7,992 nt of DNA from Cryomorphaceae bacterium (GCA_013205365.1 JABMNC010000084.1:1-7992); one strand, 5' to 3'; numbered from the stretch's first letter, positions 1 through 5,975 are shown. A program made the numbers and translations. Notes: generated by a model from the sequence alone, not told the origin.

Positions 1-107
1 CGGCTGTGTCCGCCGCCGCCAAAGGTGGCGTCGATGTAGGTCCCGTCAGGGCGAAGGTTTAAAAAGTTAAGGCATTCGGCGAGAAGAACGGGCTTATGGT
101 AGCTCAT
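1..107 (-). CDS. rsmH: RsmH (MraW) 16S rRNA m4C1402 methyltransferase, N-terminal fragment
   Basis: This is the first 35 codons of a gene that leaves the window on the left. RsmH is the SAM-dependent enzyme that N4-methylates C1402 of 16S rRNA in the ribosomal P site. The translation opens MSYHKPVLLAECLNFLNL and continues to DATFGGGGHS. The HxPVLL opening and the DATxGxGGHS glycine-rich SAM-binding loop are diagnostic of the family. The ATG at 107-105 overlaps the last 14 bp of mraZ, the usual mraZ-rsmH coupling at the head of the dcw cluster, so it is expected to be transcribed from the mraZ promoter and translated with mraZ. Only the N-terminus is visible, so the integrity of the rest cannot be judged. 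The identification is firm despite the shortness because motif and position agree. Confidence 0.93.
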   Translation of the reverse strand, partial: MSYHKPVLLAECLNFLNLRPDGTYIDATFGGGGHS

Positions 108-564
108 GGTCTCTATTTTGGTCGCCCATTACCTCTTCGGCCAACTGAGCAAAGTCAAGGTCGGTTGGATTTACCGCCGCCTCATAGGCCGTACGACTCC
201 AAATTTCTAAACCAAAAGTGGTACCCGAGAACACTAGATCCTTCCCGAGGCCTGCATAAACGGCCAGGTCCTTGGCAATAAGAATCCGCCCCGAACCGTC
301 GAGCTCCACCATCTTGACGCCGGCATGAAAGAGCCGTACAAAATCCGCGTTCTTTTTAACAAAACGGTTGAGTCCGCCGATTTTATCAGAAATACTCTTC
401 CACTGGGCCATGCTGTGCAACTCCAAGCAGGGACTAAAAACGCTTCGCTTGAGCACAAACCCCTCACGAGCAGCTGCATCCAGTTGGCGCTTGAGGCCAG
501 CGGGGAGCAAGACGCGGCCTTTGGCGTCCATACTGCATTCGTATACTCCGAGTACGGAATTCAT
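94..564 (-). CDS. mraZ: MraZ, transcriptional regulator of the dcw cluster
   Basis: MraZ is a DNA-binding protein of the SpoVT-AbrB superfamily that represses its own dcw operon and can also inhibit RsmH. The product is 156 residues, close to the family's usual 140-155. Both AbrB-like half-domains carry the family's DxxGR signature: D13-AKG-R17 in MDAKGRVLLP, and D89-GSG-R93 in LDGSGRILI. The open frame extends 25 codons further upstream, to 639. I chose the ATG at 564-562 because the family begins just before the (L/F)GxYECxxDxKGR block (here MNSVLGVYECSMDAKGR), and because the extra codons run through the operator and the -7 promoter element. The first gene of the unit, it overlaps rsmH by 14 bp. 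Autoregulation is supported by the TGGGN repeat array just upstream. Confidence 0.95.
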   Translation of the reverse strand: MNSVLGVYECSMDAKGRVLLPAGLKRQLDAAAREGFVLKRSVFSPCLELHSMAQWKSISDKIGGLNRFVKKNADFVRLFHAGVKMVELDGSGRILIAKDLAVYAGLGKDLVFSGTTFGLEIWSRTAYEAAVNPTDLDFAQLAEEVMGDQNRDHELP

Positions 565-587
565 TGGTTTAGGTTGATTAGTTGCAT

Positions 588-595
588 CAAAAGTA
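588..595 (-). promoter_or_regulatory. mraZ promoter -7 element
   Basis: TACTTTTG on the minus strand fits the Bacteroidetes sigma-ABfr -7 consensus TAnnTTTG exactly. It ends 23 nt before the mraZ ATG, giving a short leader. No well-spaced TTTG -33 box is present: the nearest TTTG (612-609) leaves only 13 nt of spacer and lies in the operator. An 11-base stretch, TACTACTTTTG, is shared with the promoter of the ABC-F gene at 7987-7977. Confidence 0.6.
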
Positions 596-603
596 GTAGT
601 TTC

Positions 604-629
604 TCCCACAAAAACCCACTTTCTCCCAC
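604..629 (-). promoter_or_regulatory. MraZ operator (three TGGGN direct repeats)
   Basis: Read on the minus strand, GTGGG occurs three times at an exact 10-bp period: 629-625, 619-615 and 609-605. Each is followed by 5 nt (AGAAA, TTTTT, AGAAA). This matches the MraZ box described for E. coli, TGGGN direct repeats separated by 5-nt spacers, and the 10-bp period puts the repeats on one DNA face. No fourth repeat is present at 639-635 or 599-595. The array begins 40 bp upstream of the mraZ ATG and lies immediately upstream of the -7 element at 595-588, so bound MraZ would cover the -33 region. Seen directly: the repeats. Inferred: MraZ binding and repression. Confidence 0.85.
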
Positions 630-639
630 TATTGTGCAT

Positions 640-832
640 AACTTTTGTCTTTTGTCCCTATTCTATTTATTTTAAATGCTTTATGAATCTAATCTGCCTA
701 AAATTTTACGGGCCCTGAGGCTGTCTTATGCTGCTTGTTGCAGGCCGCCGTCGGCGGCTGTCTAGGTCGTACTCTCGCCCCATGCCGCGCATCCCTGCCC
801 TATCTTTGCCAAAGACTTAGTACTTAAAATAA
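640..832. other. Divergent intergenic region between mraZ and the hydrolase gene
   Basis: This is the core of the only substantial non-coding stretch. The part next to mraZ (about 640-700) is AT-rich. The middle (about 710-800) is GC-rich and holds an imperfect inverted repeat at 741-760 (CAGGCCGCCG / CGGCGGCTG with one bulged G and a minimal loop). It has no T-run, so it is not a convincing terminator. The right end carries the hydrolase promoter. I see no tRNA, coding frame with family resemblance, or known riboswitch here. Confidence 0.5.
801..808 (+). promoter_or_regulatory. Hydrolase-engB promoter -7 element
   Basis: TATCTTTG fits the Bacteroidetes TAnnTTTG consensus exactly and ends 24 nt before the ATG at 833. 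No TTG/TTTG -33 box is visible at the expected 17-20 nt upstream. The element overlaps a 13-nt inverted repeat (TCTTTG-C-CAAAGA, 803-815). The A-rich leader just before the ATG (ACTTAAAATAA) is typical of Bacteroidota genes that lack a Shine-Dalgarno sequence. Confidence 0.6.
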
Positions 833-1591
833 ATGATTGTTAGCGAAGGCAAATTCGAATACCTAACCGAGGGTAGCGGAACTCCCCTGATTTTCCTCCA
901 CGGTCTCATGGGGAACTTGACCAACTTTCAGCATCAGGTGAATTACTTCAGCGTTCGCGGCTACGAGGTGGTGATACCCCTGCTCCCTCTCTACACCATG
1001 CCTTTGGCGACCACTTCGGTAACTAGCTTAACCAAGTTTGTCAAGAAGTTCATCGACCATAAGGGCTATACCAAGGTAATTCTGGTGGGCAACAGCCTTG
1101 GTGGTCACATCGCCCTTCTTTTTCAAAAACTCTTCCCTGACTACCTTTTGAGCATTGTGCTTTCGGGCTCGAGCGGACTTTATGAGGCGGCAATGGGTAA
1201 CAGCTACCCCCGTCGTGGCGACCGAGCCTACATTGCCGAGCGCGTCCGCGACGTCTTCGCCGTTAAGGAGGTTGCTACCGAAGAACTCATAGATCAAGTC
1301 TTCAGCACCGTCAACGACCGCATGAAGGCCATCAAGACCCTGGCCATTTCCAAGTCGGCGATACGCCACAATATGGCAGAAGACATTACGTCCTTCCATT
1401 TGCCAGTTTGCTTGATTTGGGGCAGGCAAGATGCCGTCACGCCTCCCGAGGTGGCCGATAAGTTTCACGAACTTTTGCCCAACTCAGACCTTTTTTGGAT
1501 TGACAACTGCGGCCACGCCGCAATGATGGAGCATCCTCAAGAGTTTAACATCATTGTGGACGAGTGGCTCAAGAAGATCGAGGTCGCTTAA
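833..1591 (+). CDS. Alpha/beta-fold hydrolase
   Basis: This 252-residue single-domain hydrolase has a complete inferred catalytic triad. The nucleophile Ser88 sits in the elbow GNSLGG (86-91), the acid is Asp200 in WGRQDAVTPP, and the base is His228 in CGHAAMMEHP. The oxyanion-hole motif HG is at 23-24 (FLHGLMG). There is no signal peptide, so it is probably cytoplasmic. It resembles the conserved Bacteroidota hydrolase found next to engB, including the IPLLPLYTMP, SGSSGLYEAAMG and KSAIRHNM blocks, which I recognise from homologues. The substrate is unknown; the fold covers esterases, C-C hydrolases and haloperoxidase-like enzymes. It is first in a two-gene unit with engB, whose start lies inside its 3' end (28-bp overlap). 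The ATG at 833 follows an A-rich leader. Confidence 0.92.
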   Translation: MIVSEGKFEYLTEGSGTPLIFLHGLMGNLTNFQHQVNYFSVRGYEVVIPLLPLYTMPLATTSVTSLTKFVKKFIDHKGYTKVILVGNSLGGHIALLFQKLFPDYLLSIVLSGSSGLYEAAMGNSYPRRGDRAYIAERVRDVFAVKEVATEELIDQVFSTVNDRMKAIKTLAISKSAIRHNMAEDITSFHLPVCLIWGRQDAVTPPEVADKFHELLPNSDLFWIDNCGHAAMMEHPQEFNIIVDEWLKKIEVA

Positions 1592-2205
1592 ATCTTCACG
1601 CGGAATTTGTTCTCTCCTCCCCGAGGGTTGACGAGTGCCCGGAATGGGATATTCCGGAGTACGCCTTTATTGGCCGGTCTAACGTAGGCAAGTCTTCGCT
1701 GATCAATAAGCTAGTGGGCCGCAAGGGTTTGGCAAAAACTTCGGGTAGTCCGGGCAAAACGCAGCTGATTAATTTGTTTAAAATTGACCGAGGAACCTGG
1801 GTTCTTGCCGACTTGCCGGGCTACGGCTACGCCAAAGTTAGCAAGGTCCTTAGGGGCTCATTCAGTACCATGATTGGTCGCTACGTGCGGGAGCGCAAGA
1901 ATCTTGCACTGGTATTTGTTCTTATTGATGGCCGCCTGGATCCCCAGAAGGCCGACTTGGATTTTCTCAAGCAGTTGGGCCTCTGGGAGGTTCCCTTTGC
2001 CCTGGTATTCACCAAGGCCGACAAGGTCTCGGGTTCTGTTTTGATGAAGAATCGCGCCGCTTTTGAGAAGGCCTTTATGGAGGACTGGGATGAGCTTCCT
2101 CCCTGGTTTCAGACCAGTGCCCAGACGGGCTACGGACGAGACAAGCTTCTCGCCTACATTGAGTCGGTTAACCTCCAGCTCCGCGAATCGGGTCCATTAA
2201 CTTAA
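1564..2205 (+). CDS. engB: EngB (YihA/YsxC) ribosome-biogenesis GTPase
   Basis: This is a TRAFAC-class GTPase needed for late assembly of the 50S subunit in bacteria where it has been studied. All G motifs are present in the 213-residue product: G1 GRSNVGKS (37-44), G2 Thr66 in the GKTQ segment (64-67), G3 DLPG (83-86) followed by YGYA, G4 TKAD (150-153), and G5 TSAQ (184-187). The N-terminal HAEFVLSSP block is also typical. The start is GTG at 1564. It is the only conventional start codon between the in-frame stop at 1546-1548 and the conserved HAEFV block, since no ATG exists there. It therefore begins 28 bp inside the hydrolase gene, implying translational coupling. The 3' end overlaps the convergent gldC by 38 bp. 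Length is normal for the family (about 195-215). Confidence 0.96.
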   Translation: MAQEDRGRLNLHAEFVLSSPRVDECPEWDIPEYAFIGRSNVGKSSLINKLVGRKGLAKTSGSPGKTQLINLFKIDRGTWVLADLPGYGYAKVSKVLRGSFSTMIGRYVRERKNLALVFVLIDGRLDPQKADLDFLKQLGLWEVPFALVFTKADKVSGSVLMKNRAAFEKAFMEDWDELPPWFQTSAQTGYGRDKLLAYIESVNLQLRESGPLT

Positions 2206-2512
2206 GGCGTTCGCCAAATTGGCGCGCAAATCCGCGAAGATCCGAGGCAGCTTCGGATTCATTGGTCGCTCGCTCCAATCCGTCGGCAAGGGCAAGCAGG
2301 GTTTGGTGGTACATTTTTTTCATGTGGTCCACGCTCATTTCTTTGGTCCACAAATCAATGCGCAGCAGCTCTTCGGCTCGGTCGTCCCAGACTGACAGCA
2401 TAATTGCTTGGGTGTCTGACTGTTCTACGCCGCCGTCGGGCGCCGACCATTGAATGCGTTCGGGGACTCGGTTGGCGTCCAGGTCGATTTCGAGGTTAAT
2501 GCTGGATTTCAT
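2168..2512 (-). CDS. gldC: Gliding motility protein GldC
   Basis: This small protein of 114 residues has no signal peptide. GldC of Flavobacterium johnsoniae enhances gliding and is encoded directly after gldB. Recognisable blocks are the opening beta-rich segment IDLDANRVPERIQW, the DGGVE turn near 26-30, AIMLSVWD (36-43), RIDLWTK (51-57), MKKMYHQTL (64-72) and ERATNE (80-85). The ATG at 2512-2510 overlaps the gldB stop (ATGA), so the two are translationally coupled in one operon. The C-terminal dozen residues (ending MDPIRGAGG) are encoded antisense to the end of engB (38-bp overlap) and are probably a lineage-specific tail. Its biochemical function is not established; assignment rests on sequence recognition plus synteny with gldB. 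Confidence 0.92.
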   Translation of the reverse strand: MKSSINLEIDLDANRVPERIQWSAPDGGVEQSDTQAIMLSVWDDRAEELLRIDLWTKEMSVDHMKKMYHQTLLALADGLERATNESEAASDLRGFARQFGERLKLMDPIRGAGG

Positions 2513-3519
2513 GGTCGGTAGTTGGATTGCTTGAGAATTTCAGCGCTCTTGGGGCTGGCTTCGAGTACTTCCCAAAGGCTTAGTTGCGGATTGCTTCGCC
2601 AGTAGGCCTGCATAATGCGCCAGCCGAACCAGACGCCAATTTGTCCGGGGATTTCTTGGTCGCGCTCGCTCCCAATTTTACTGAATGGCGCGACTTCAAC
2701 CAGTTTGCGCTTAAGGTCTGCACGGTTGTCAAACAGCCAGCGTTCGCGCGCCAGGGACTTCCAAAGGGCCGCTTCATTCTCGGCCACAAAGGCCTGCTGG
2801 TCGGCAGAATAGGTGAGGTAGAGGTAGGCATCTTCTTCGCCCAAGACCGTTTGAATAAAAAGGAGTTGTTTGCCGCGGCGGAGCATTTCGTCAAGCAGCT
2901 GTCCGCCACCCGAAGGAGTCGCTTCGTAGAGGGCTGCGGCCATGGCACTATAGATCCGCTTTGGGTCGTGGCTTTTGCGCAGGTAGGCGGATTCGTTGGC
3001 GTAGAGCGGGTGCTCCGAGCCCAAAAATCGATCCCAGGCGACAAAAAGCGCTCCCTCTGTTTTAAGTACGTCAAACTCTTCGGCTCGAGAAATGTAGGTG
3101 TAGACGCGAAGTCCGCTTGGCCCACCCTGCAGCCCGTCGATGCGGTCGAGCATTTGCATGGTTCGCCGGTCAAAATCAGCCAAGGGCTTGCGAACTTTTT
3201 TAGCGTCGGCCCAGAGTTGTCGAAGCCCCTTATCGAGCAAATAGGGCGGGAGGTTTTCGCGCCAGTTTTTTTCAAAAATAAGCGGGTGCCGCGGAGCCAT
3301 AGCCTCGAGCTTCACCAGCATGGCAGCGGAATCAAGATCGAGCAGGGAGTCTGCAAAATGCACGATGCGCAAGGGGTCTTGGTCGGCAAGAATGGCGGAT
3401 TGCGCCTGGGCTTGGGCCTCTTCTCCCGCGTCGGTCCATGGGTCGTTGCGGCAGGCAGATAGCCATAGGGCTGCGCTTGCAGCGAACAAAACACCTAATT
3501 TTGGCGTCCTTAGTTGCAT
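2509..3519 (-). CDS. gldB: Gliding motility lipoprotein GldB
   Basis: This is a 336-residue lipoprotein. A basic N-terminus, hydrophobic core (residues 8-20) and lipobox LSAC with Cys23 mark a signal peptidase II site, so it is expected to be anchored in the cell envelope. GldB is required for gliding in F. johnsoniae, but its molecular role is unresolved. The family-like C-terminal half is evident: GKQLLFIQTVLG (from 216), the ENEAALWKS region, VAPFSKIG, then GQIGVWFGW (292-300) followed by RIMQAYW. ATG at 3519 is the only start compatible with the signal peptide. It is followed by gldC with an ATGA overlap. A -7 box ends only 4 nt before the ATG, suggesting a leaderless transcript. Only 17 bp separate it from the divergent nadE. 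Confidence 0.92.
   Translation of the reverse strand: MQLRTPKLGVLFAASAALWLSACRNDPWTDAGEEAQAQAQSAILADQDPLRIVHFADSLLDLDSAAMLVKLEAMAPRHPLIFEKNWRENLPPYLLDKGLRQLWADAKKVRKPLADFDRRTMQMLDRIDGLQGGPSGLRVYTYISRAEEFDVLKTEGALFVAWDRFLGSEHPLYANESAYLRKSHDPKRIYSAMAAALYEATPSGGGQLLDEMLRRGKQLLFIQTVLGEEDAYLYLTYSADQQAFVAENEAALWKSLARERWLFDNRADLKRKLVEVAPFSKIGSERDQEIPGQIGVWFGWRIMQAYWRSNPQLSLWEVLEASPKSAEILKQSNYRP
3496..3503 (+). promoter_or_regulatory. nadE promoter -7 element inside gldB
   Basis: TAATTTTG matches the TAnnTTTG consensus exactly and lies 33 nt before the nadE ATG, within the gldB signal-peptide codons. A TTG at 3477-3479 with a 16-nt spacer is a plausible, slightly close -33 element. Transcripts from here would run face-on into those from the gldB promoter at 3531-3524. 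Confidence 0.5.
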
Positions 3520-3523
3520 AACC

Positions 3524-3531
3524 CAAAGGTA
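3524..3531 (-). promoter_or_regulatory. gldBC promoter -7 element (near-leaderless)
   Basis: TACCTTTG on the minus strand matches TAnnTTTG exactly. Only 4 nt separate it from the gldB ATG, so the transcription start should fall at or next to the first base of the start codon. Its -33 region must lie inside the nadE coding sequence; no well-spaced TTG is seen there (TTG at 3560-3558 leaves 26 nt). Confidence 0.6.
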
Positions 3532-3536
3532 GTCTG

Positions 3537-4364
3537 ATGAACGTCCCCTCCCTAACCCAACACATTGTTCAATGGCTTAGTGCCTACGCCGACCAGGCAG
3601 GGGCAAAGGGATTTGTTGTGGGAGTGAGCGGTGGAATTGATTCTGCCGTCACAGCCGGACTCTGTGCGGCCACGGGTCTCCGCGTTAGGCTTCTTGAAAT
3701 GCCCATTCACCAGGATGCCGACCAGCTAGGCCGCTCGCAGGATTGGATCAATCACCTAGCGCAGCAGCACCCTACGGTAACTGCCCACCGCATTGACTTG
3801 AGCGGAGTTTTTGACGCGCATTGCGAGGCCATGGGTCTTGATGCATCGCCTACGCGGGATCTCGCCCTGGCCAACACCCGCGCGAGGATTCGCATGGCGA
3901 CCCTCTATGCGGAGGCCCAGTGCTACGGCTTGCTCGTCGCAGGGACCGGCAACAAGGTCGAGGATTTTGGCGTCGGATTTTTCACCAAATACGGCGATGG
4001 GGGTGTGGACCTTAGCCCCATTGCGGGCCTCTACAAATCGCAGGTTTATCGGGTAGGCGAGCATCTGGGGGTGCCTAAAACCATCCTCGAGGCAGCGCCC
4101 ACTGACGGGCTTTGGTCTGACGGACGCACCGACGAGGACCAGTTGGGTGCGACCTATGCCGAGCTCGAAGTAGCCATGGAATTCAGCCATCTTCAGCAAT
4201 GGAATCCTTCGGTGGTGCGCAACGACCTGGAGTGGGCTCGTGCTCTCGGCCTAGAGGGTCGCTCTTTGGAGGTTTTTGCGCTGTACTGCCGGTTCCACCG
4301 GGCCAACCTTCACAAAATGAGGCCCATTCCGGTTTGCGAAATCCCCAAAGACCTGCTGGTCTAG
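3537..4364 (+). CDS. nadE: NAD+ synthase, ammonia-dependent type
   Basis: It catalyses the last step of NAD biosynthesis, ATP-dependent amidation of deamido-NAD+. The 275-residue product is a lone N-type ATP pyrophosphatase domain with no glutaminase (nitrilase) domain, so free ammonia is the expected nitrogen source unless a separate amidotransferase supplies it. The PP-loop SGGIDS is at 31-36. Further motifs are NTRARIRM (113-120), GTGNKVEDFGVGFFTKYGDGGVDL (136-159 region) and SPIAGLYKSQVY, then the LEAAPTDGLW segment. Length fits the single-domain family (about 245-280). It diverges from gldB with 17 bp between starts, and converges on the phosphatase gene so tightly that both stops share a CTAG at 4361-4364. 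No terminator is seen. Confidence 0.96.
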   Translation: MNVPSLTQHIVQWLSAYADQAGAKGFVVGVSGGIDSAVTAGLCAATGLRVRLLEMPIHQDADQLGRSQDWINHLAQQHPTVTAHRIDLSGVFDAHCEAMGLDASPTRDLALANTRARIRMATLYAEAQCYGLLVAGTGNKVEDFGVGFFTKYGDGGVDLSPIAGLYKSQVYRVGEHLGVPKTILEAAPTDGLWSDGRTDEDQLGATYAELEVAMEFSHLQQWNPSVVRNDLEWARALGLEGRSLEVFALYCRFHRANLHKMRPIPVCEIPKDLLV

Positions 4365-5971
4365 CGGCCCATTGTAAAGGGCAGGGGGTCGCCTGTGGTG
4401 CTCGAGGGCAGCGCTATACCTAAAATCATGCTCCAGGTGGGCGCCATGTCTCGTGGATGCACGCGCTCCCAACGGTCGGAATTTGCTGGAATGCCCGGAC
4501 CCATGAAGACCATGGGCACGTGGCTGTCGTAGCTATGGCCCGACCCGTGGGTACAGCCTTCTTCGCCGTAGTCCATGTGGCCTGACTTCAATTCATAAAA
4601 TACCTGACCGCTCCGTGCATCAAAGGCATTGCGACGCATGGCGACCTTGGGATCGCAGGAACTGCGAACCTCGTCGGCAGTCCAGGCCATCTGGACGGCG
4701 GGGTGCTGCATGATGGCGTCGCGCACGAGCTCCCAGTCGTCGTCGTCACGGCTCTTAAGGTGGATTTGGTCGTTGCCCATATGCACCACACCGGGCTCGT
4801 CCAGATCCAGTGCAGCGATAAGCTGGTTGAGCTGCTCCTCAAGCTCTCGGCCATTCCAATTCTGAACGGCAAAACCGTCCAAGGCGGCCTGGTTGGAGTT
4901 GTCGCAGGAACCGTGGTCCGCCGTGAGCGAAACGTAGTAGTTTCCGCGACCAAGCCTCCGGTCGAGTTCGTCAAAGAGCTGGCCCAACTGCAGGTCAAGG
5001 CGCAGGTACACGTCCATCAACTCTTGCGCGCGCGGACCCATGAGGTGTCCCAGGTGGTCGGGCGTCGAGAACGATAGGGCGAGCACGTCGGTATGGGTTC
5101 CGCGGCCGAGGTTTTCTGCGTCCAGGGCGGCCAGGGCCACGTCAATAAGGATTTGGTTGCCCTGCGGCGTGTAGCGAATCAATCCAGGGTTGCCCGCACC
5201 TAAGCCTGCAAGGTCATAGGGGAACTTGCCGGAGTTGGATCCGCGAAGTTTGCCTTCAAAGGGACGCTCGTCAGGCCCCGTGAAGGACTCGTAGACCGAG
5301 GGGTCCATTAGGCGCTCCCAGGTGCCCTTGAGGTAGCTGGCAGGGTTGTGGTCCCTATTGAACGATTCAATCCATGCAGGGAGCTGCGAGGCGTAGTGCG
5401 TAGAGGTCACAAAACCTACCATATCGTCCATCCAAAATGCTGCGTCGCCGTAGTGGCCGGCTGCAGTGATGGCGCCGCGGTCCTTGAGCGAGAAGGCAAA
5501 AACTTTAGAAGCGCCGACACTTGCCCATTCCAGCTCGTCGGTCCATGTGGTCGACCTTATGTTTTTGGGACTTCTCTTGTCGGATTCTCGCGTGCTCCCC
5601 ACGGGCTGCACATCGAGGTCTTCGACGCAGTAGACCGAGCGACCTAGTGCAGGATCATACCAATCGTTCGCTATGATTCCGTTGCCCGAGGGGTCGGTGC
5701 CGGTATAAATAACCGCATGACCAGGCCCTGTGTAGGTAGGCGAGTGGGTGTAGTGGCCGTTGCGGAACACCTGCCCCTCGCTAATTAAACGCTTAAAACC
5801 GCCGATATAGAGCGAAGCGAAGCGGCTTAAATAGTCCGCACGCATTTGGTCCACCACAATAGAAACTGCCAGCTTTGGCTGGGCCTCTCGACCCGGTGAA
5901 GTTGGTTTTTTTTGAGCATGAGCCGGAGCGGCAAGCGCCAAGGCAGTCAGAATGGTCCAGTAAATTCGCAT
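4361..5971 (-). CDS. pafA: PafA-like periplasmic alkaline phosphatase
   Basis: This 536-residue member of the alkaline phosphatase superfamily (type I phosphodiesterase/phosphatase fold) probably hydrolyses phosphomonoesters in the periplasm. A Sec signal peptide (residues 1-19, cleavage likely after AHA) has no lipobox. The residues that define PafA of Elizabethkingia appear conserved: metal ligands Asp41 (VDQM), Asp305 and His309 (TPDHLGH), Asp352-His353 (TADHGS), and His475 (THGSGHSYD); nucleophile Thr81 (PTYTGPGH); phosphate contacts Asn102 (NDWYD) and Lys163/Arg165 (SLKDR). The K-x-R pair separates PafA-type monoesterases from diesterases of the same fold. Four cysteines (115, 356, 439, 473) could form disulfides. 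The equivalences come from remembered PafA numbering, not an alignment. It lies 14 bp after the ABC-F gene but has its own -7 box. Confidence 0.88.
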   Translation of the reverse strand: MRIYWTILTALALAAPAHAQKKPTSPGREAQPKLAVSIVVDQMRADYLSRFASLYIGGFKRLISEGQVFRNGHYTHSPTYTGPGHAVIYTGTDPSGNGIIANDWYDPALGRSVYCVEDLDVQPVGSTRESDKRSPKNIRSTTWTDELEWASVGASKVFAFSLKDRGAITAAGHYGDAAFWMDDMVGFVTSTHYASQLPAWIESFNRDHNPASYLKGTWERLMDPSVYESFTGPDERPFEGKLRGSNSGKFPYDLAGLGAGNPGLIRYTPQGNQILIDVALAALDAENLGRGTHTDVLALSFSTPDHLGHLMGPRAQELMDVYLRLDLQLGQLFDELDRRLGRGNYYVSLTADHGSCDNSNQAALDGFAVQNWNGRELEEQLNQLIAALDLDEPGVVHMGNDQIHLKSRDDDDWELVRDAIMQHPAVQMAWTADEVRSSCDPKVAMRRNAFDARSGQVFYELKSGHMDYGEEGCTHGSGHSYDSHVPMVFMGPGIPANSDRWERVHPRDMAPTWSMILGIALPSSTTGDPLPFTMGR

Positions 5972-5975
5972 GAGT

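Noticed and set aside
94..639. Longer mraZ frame starting at 639 with 25 extra N-terminal residues
   Set aside because: The extra codons run through the TGGGN operator and the -7 box, and the MraZ family starts at the MNSVLGVYEC position (564).
803..815. Inverted repeat TCTTTG-C-CAAAGA as an operator upstream of the hydrolase gene
   Set aside because: Half of it is simply the -7 element; 13 nt of symmetry is too short to claim a regulator site without conservation data.
640..832. Possible tRNA or structured small RNA in the intergenic region
   Set aside because: No cloverleaf, no CCA-type end or known riboswitch core; only an imperfect GC hairpin is seen.
1028..1468. 146-codon open frame antisense to the hydrolase gene
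   Set aside because: No recognisable motif; the opposite strand encodes a conserved hydrolase with a catalytic triad.
2212..2224. Palindrome CGCCAA-A-TTGGCG 7 bp after the engB stop, considered as a terminator
   Set aside because: Loop of one base, no T-run on either strand, and it lies in conserved gldC codons (RQFGER region).
2584..3462. 292-codon open frame on the plus strand opposite gldB
   Set aside because: It is fully antisense to a well-supported gene, shows no recognisable domain, and has no promoter or family resemblance; it is a shadow frame.
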